Below are positions 6,676 through 8,970 of a stretch of DNA of 8,970 nt, piece after piece; within the stretch, counting starts at the first letter, position 1, and every line of letters starts with the position of its first letter. Under the pieces are notes generated by a model that did not search any database, was not told the origin of the DNA, and was given only the letters and a program-made list of their open reading frames with translations. Both the position numbers and the translations under genes were made by a program. The DNA is taken from positions 1 to 8,970 of the forward strand of contig JBBRZF010000146.1 in the NCBI GenBank assembly GCA_038236965.1, written 5' to 3'. The stretch comes from JBBRZF01 sp038236965. GTDB lineage: Bacteria; Acidobacteriota; Terriglobia; Terriglobales; Acidobacteriaceae.

Positions 6676-7512
6676 ATGAGCAGGTCCAGGCGTTCCCTGG
6701 CGTTTGCACAATTGCACCTGACGACTCATCGCACATGGATGAAGCGCGTGATGATGTTTGTGTTGGTGACCGCCGTCTATGCGGTGGCTGCCATCCTGAC
6801 CTTGCGCTTCGGCAAAGTGGAAGGAAGCGCCTCGCCGCTTTGGCCGCCGACTGGAATCGGCCTGGCAGCCCTTGTGCTGTTGGGTTGGGATATGGCTCCG
6901 GCGATCTTCTTCGGCTCGATGCTGGCGGGCGCAGCTACCAACGCTATTTCGATGAGCCTTCTTGGCATCTCCTTCGCAAACTTGCTGGAAGGGTTGGCGG
7001 GGTATTGCCTGCTGCTTCTGGTAGGAAATTTCTCTCCGGGCCTGCGCCGTGTTCGCGACGTATCGATGCTGCTGTTGCTGGGAGCAATAGGCGGAGGGTT
7101 GGTGGGCGCAACGGTGGGGACGGCGACGATGTACTTCACCGGACGGATAGCTTCCGCAGTGGTGTTTGAGAACTGGCTTGCGTGGTGGGTGGGCGACGCG
7201 CTGGGAGTGATGGTGGTCGGTTCGGCGGTCATGGTGCTGGCAAGCCATCCCAAGACCAAAGTGCTGCGAAAGCATTATGTGGAGTTGGCGACGATCGCAG
7301 TGTTGTTGATGAGCAGCTCCTACATCGTGTTCGCACGGTCGACGGGATTCATGCGACCGGTAAGTTACGTGGTCTTTGCGTGCGTGGTCTGGTCGGCCTT
7401 GCGCTTCCAACAACTGGGTGCGGTACTGGCCGGGATGTGCGCGACGGCAGTGGCGGTCGGCGCAGCGCTGGTCCATCTGGAATCCTCACTGACAGTCCCG
7501 CTCCTTGAATAG
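6676..7512 (+). CDS. MASE1-domain membrane sensor, N-terminal part of a split histidine kinase
   Basis: This 278-residue product is an integral membrane protein. It carries the MASE1 sensory domain, a multi-helix module found at the N-terminus of histidine kinases and diguanylate cyclases. The SPLWPPTGIGLAALVLLGW stretch (about 53-71) is the family's SxxWPPxGIxLAxLLLxG signature, and several hydrophobic helices follow up to residue 270. The N-terminal 20 residues are basic and polar. ATG 6676 is preceded by GAGG; ATG 6739 (MKRVMMF) is the alternative, starting at the first helix. The reading frame is open upstream to 6469, but that part lacks sense as protein. The frame ends at TAG 7510-7512, just before the last transmembrane helix, and continues in the same frame with that helix, PAS and kinase domains. 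On its own it has no output domain, so it is probably the front half of a broken gene. Confidence 0.8.
   Translation: MSRSRRSLAFAQLHLTTHRTWMKRVMMFVLVTAVYAVAAILTLRFGKVEGSASPLWPPTGIGLAALVLLGWDMAPAIFFGSMLAGAATNAISMSLLGISFANLLEGLAGYCLLLLVGNFSPGLRRVRDVSMLLLLGAIGGGLVGATVGTATMYFTGRIASAVVFENWLAWWVGDALGVMVVGSAVMVLASHPKTKVLRKHYVELATIAVLLMSSSYIVFARSTGFMRPVSYVVFACVVWSALRFQQLGAVLAGMCATAVAVGAALVHLESSLTVPLLE
7510..7512 (+). other. In-frame amber stop splitting the MASE1-PAS-kinase gene
   Basis: The codons read Leu-Leu-Glu-TAG-Val-Ala-Gln-Leu-Gln, and the frame on both sides is the same. What follows (AVLTVTGLLMAAVMSERNEA) is the typical end of a MASE1 domain. A single C-to-T change from CAG (Gln) would explain it. 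TAG also terminates the dehydrogenase, the FixC-like gene and this kinase itself, which argues against amber recoding. Confidence 0.85.
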
Positions 7513-7521
7513 GTTGCTCAA

Positions 7522-8781
7522 TTGCAGGGATCGATCGCGGTACTCACCGTGACCGGGCTATTGATGGCCGCCGTGATGTCAGAACGAAACGAGGCAATGG
7601 AGGAGCTGCGCGAAACGGAGTTCACGTTGCGAAGCGCGAACACGGAGCGCAAGCGTTCCTTTGAGGAACTGCTGGAGCGCGAAGCGGCACTGCGATCCGT
7701 TGCGGAAGCGATCCCGCAACTTGTGTGGTCGACGAACGCGGAAGGCGTGCTGGAGTATTGCAATTCGCGCTGTTGCGAGTACACCGGGCTCACGCAGAAA
7801 GAATTATCAGGCCTCTGCTGGGAGAGCGTGGTGCATCCGGAAGATAAGTTGCAATCGCGCGGGAAGTGGATGCGGTCGCTGGAATCGGGCGACGTTTACG
7901 AATGCGAATACAGGCTGCAGCGCGGGAGCGACAAAACCTACCGCTGGTTCCTTTCACGAGGCGTGCCCCTGCGCGATGCGAACGGGCAGGTACTGAAGTG
8001 GTTCGGAACCTGCACCGATATACACGACCAGAAACAGCAGGAAGAAGTTCTGCGTCGCACGGAAAAGCTTGCGGCAACCGGACGGCTGGCGGCCACCATC
8101 GCCCACGAGATCAACAATCCGCTGGCGGCAGTCTCGAATCTGCTGTACCTGCTGAAGCGGGACCCGACGCTGCTTCCCACGGCGCGCGATTACGTGAAGC
8201 TGGCCGACGCCGAACTGCTGCGGGTCACACACATCGCGCGGCAGACGCTGATGTTCTATCGCGATTCCACGGCGCCAATGCCGCTGGATATCACCGAGGT
8301 GGTGGACGGAGTGCTCGCCCTGTATGGGCAGAAGTTGAAACTCTCGAAGGTAACCATCGAACGCCGCTATGAGTGCAGGATCAGCATCCGGACGGTTCCG
8401 GGCGAGATAAGGCAAGTAATTTCCAACCTGGTGGTGAATGCCATCGAGGCCATGACAGGCGGCGGGAAGATCGTTGTCCATGTTCGCGAAGGACGCAGTT
8501 GGCGAAAGCCCGAAGTAAAAGGTGTCCGCATCTGCATCTGCGACGACGGGCCGGGTATCGCGCACGAACATCTGCAAGAGATATTCGAACCTTTTTTCAC
8601 TACCAAGGGAGAGAAGGGAACGGGCCTGGGATTGTGGGTGACACAAGGGCTGATCGTGAAGAACGGCGGCAGCACGCGCGTACGCAGTCGCACGAGCGGA
8701 ACGAACACAGGCAGCATCTTCTCGGTGTTTTTGCCCTTAGAGATGGACGCTTCGCTGAGGAGACACCAAGCGAGCGCGTAG
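7522..8781 (+). CDS. PAS-domain sensor histidine kinase, C-terminal part of the split gene
   Basis: This 419-residue product (if it starts at TTG 7522) has one remaining transmembrane helix (about 5-18) and a coiled-coil linker (20-62). A PAS/PAC domain follows (about 55-180, ending GTCTDIHDQKQ). The kinase core is complete: H-box AHEINNPL with phospho-accepting His195, N-box NLVVNAIEAM (Asn306), G1 DDGPGIA (341-347), F-box FEPFFTTK and G2 GTGLGL. This composition matches HPK4-type kinases that autophosphorylate and pass phosphate to a response regulator; no regulator gene is visible here. The start is doubtful: TTG 7522 has only a weak AGG upstream, and ATG 7564, 7576 and 7597 have no clear Shine-Dalgarno. 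Reinitiation after the TAG ten bases upstream is possible. More likely it is the rear half of one MASE1-PAS-kinase gene. It ends in TAG. Confidence 0.85.
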   Translation: MQGSIAVLTVTGLLMAAVMSERNEAMEELRETEFTLRSANTERKRSFEELLEREAALRSVAEAIPQLVWSTNAEGVLEYCNSRCCEYTGLTQKELSGLCWESVVHPEDKLQSRGKWMRSLESGDVYECEYRLQRGSDKTYRWFLSRGVPLRDANGQVLKWFGTCTDIHDQKQQEEVLRRTEKLAATGRLAATIAHEINNPLAAVSNLLYLLKRDPTLLPTARDYVKLADAELLRVTHIARQTLMFYRDSTAPMPLDITEVVDGVLALYGQKLKLSKVTIERRYECRISIRTVPGEIRQVISNLVVNAIEAMTGGGKIVVHVREGRSWRKPEVKGVRICICDDGPGIAHEHLQEIFEPFFTTKGEKGTGLGLWVTQGLIVKNGGSTRVRSRTSGTNTGSIFSVFLPLEMDASLRRHQASA

Positions 8782-8859
8782 CCGCTCGGAGAAATCCGGA
8801 TAGAACTTTGCCCCATCGCCGGATGACATCTGAGTATCGTCCGGGGAATCTGAAGTGAT

Positions 8860-8970
8860 TCAGTCGGGCAAGACTGCCAGGAGATGCTCCCGGGCATTGA
8901 TGCGGTGGTCGATGCCGCCATTACAGATGTTGAGATGTAAATCGAATATTTCATCCGAGGCGTGAACCAG
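8860..8970 (-). CDS. Possible 3' end of a convergent gene (partial, unrecognised)
   Basis: From the right edge, the minus strand is open for 36 codons to a TGA at 8860-8862. The stretch ends GIDHRINAREHLLAVLPD. Third codon positions are about two-thirds G or C, and the residue mix looks like a real protein end. I do not recognise a family. A plus-strand frame over the same bases also looks weakly coding but is closed by TAA at 8938-8940. The remaining gap 8782-8859 shows no terminator or other clear element. Tentative. Confidence 0.3.
   Translation of the reverse strand: MVHASDEIFDLHLNICNGGIDHRINAREHLLAVLPD

Noticed and set aside
7510..7512. Amber codon read as pyrrolysine or by general suppression
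   Set aside because: TAG is the ordinary stop of the dehydrogenase, the FixC-like gene and the kinase itself in this window. No tRNA or downstream structure supporting recoding is visible.
8367..8954. Minus-strand open frame of 195 codons over the kinase ATPase domain
   Set aside because: It is antisense to the N, G1, F and G2 boxes of the kinase. Its Ser/Thr/Pro-rich product shows no family pattern.

Overview
The window is a GC-rich bacterial chromosome segment. It holds a four-gene flavoprotein electron-transfer operon on the minus strand and a divergent plus-strand sensor histidine kinase locus that is split by an in-frame stop. The base composition, the short hairpin-bearing intergenic repeats at the left edge (a GCAC/GTGC stem of the form CCCCGCAC-TTC-GTGCGGGG) and the gene content would fit an Acidobacteriota-type genome. 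That placement is inference from pattern recognition, with no marker gene in the window to prove it.

Layout, left to right. Bases 1-250 carry no convincing gene. They hold a duplicated 20-base hairpin unit around a strong 8-bp palindrome, a degenerate GCAAGA hexanucleotide tandem tract and a second palindrome. Bases 257-285 form an intrinsic terminator for the leftward operon. Reading the operon in its direction of transcription (right to left): a 744-aa acyl-CoA dehydrogenase with a long C-terminal extension (6390-4156); a 621-aa FixC/ETF-quinone oxidoreductase-like flavoprotein with a fused C-terminal ferredoxin domain (4092-2227); electron transfer flavoprotein beta subunit (2193-1387); and a divergent ETF alpha subunit (1360 or 1402 to 305). 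Gaps are short (63, 33 and about 26 bases), and the single clear terminator lies after the last gene, so co-transcription is likely.

Working together, the four proteins make a self-contained chain. The dehydrogenase oxidises an acyl-CoA thioester (substrate unknown), passes electrons to the EtfAB dimer, and the FixCX-like protein takes them through FAD and iron-sulfur clusters, presumably to membrane quinone. Three parts are unusual: the FAD-site motifs of EtfA, the complete eight-cysteine ferredoxin tail on the FixC protein, and the cysteine-containing tail on the dehydrogenase.

Bases 6391-6675 are the divergent control region. To its right, 6676-7512 encodes a MASE1 membrane sensor domain and 7522-8781, in the same frame, encodes the last transmembrane helix, a PAS domain and a complete histidine kinase core. 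A TAG at 7510-7512 separates them. TAG also ends three other genes here, so recoding is unlikely. The locus is best read as one MASE1-PAS-kinase gene broken by a nonsense mutation or a base-call error. The right edge may hold the 3' end of a convergent minus-strand gene.
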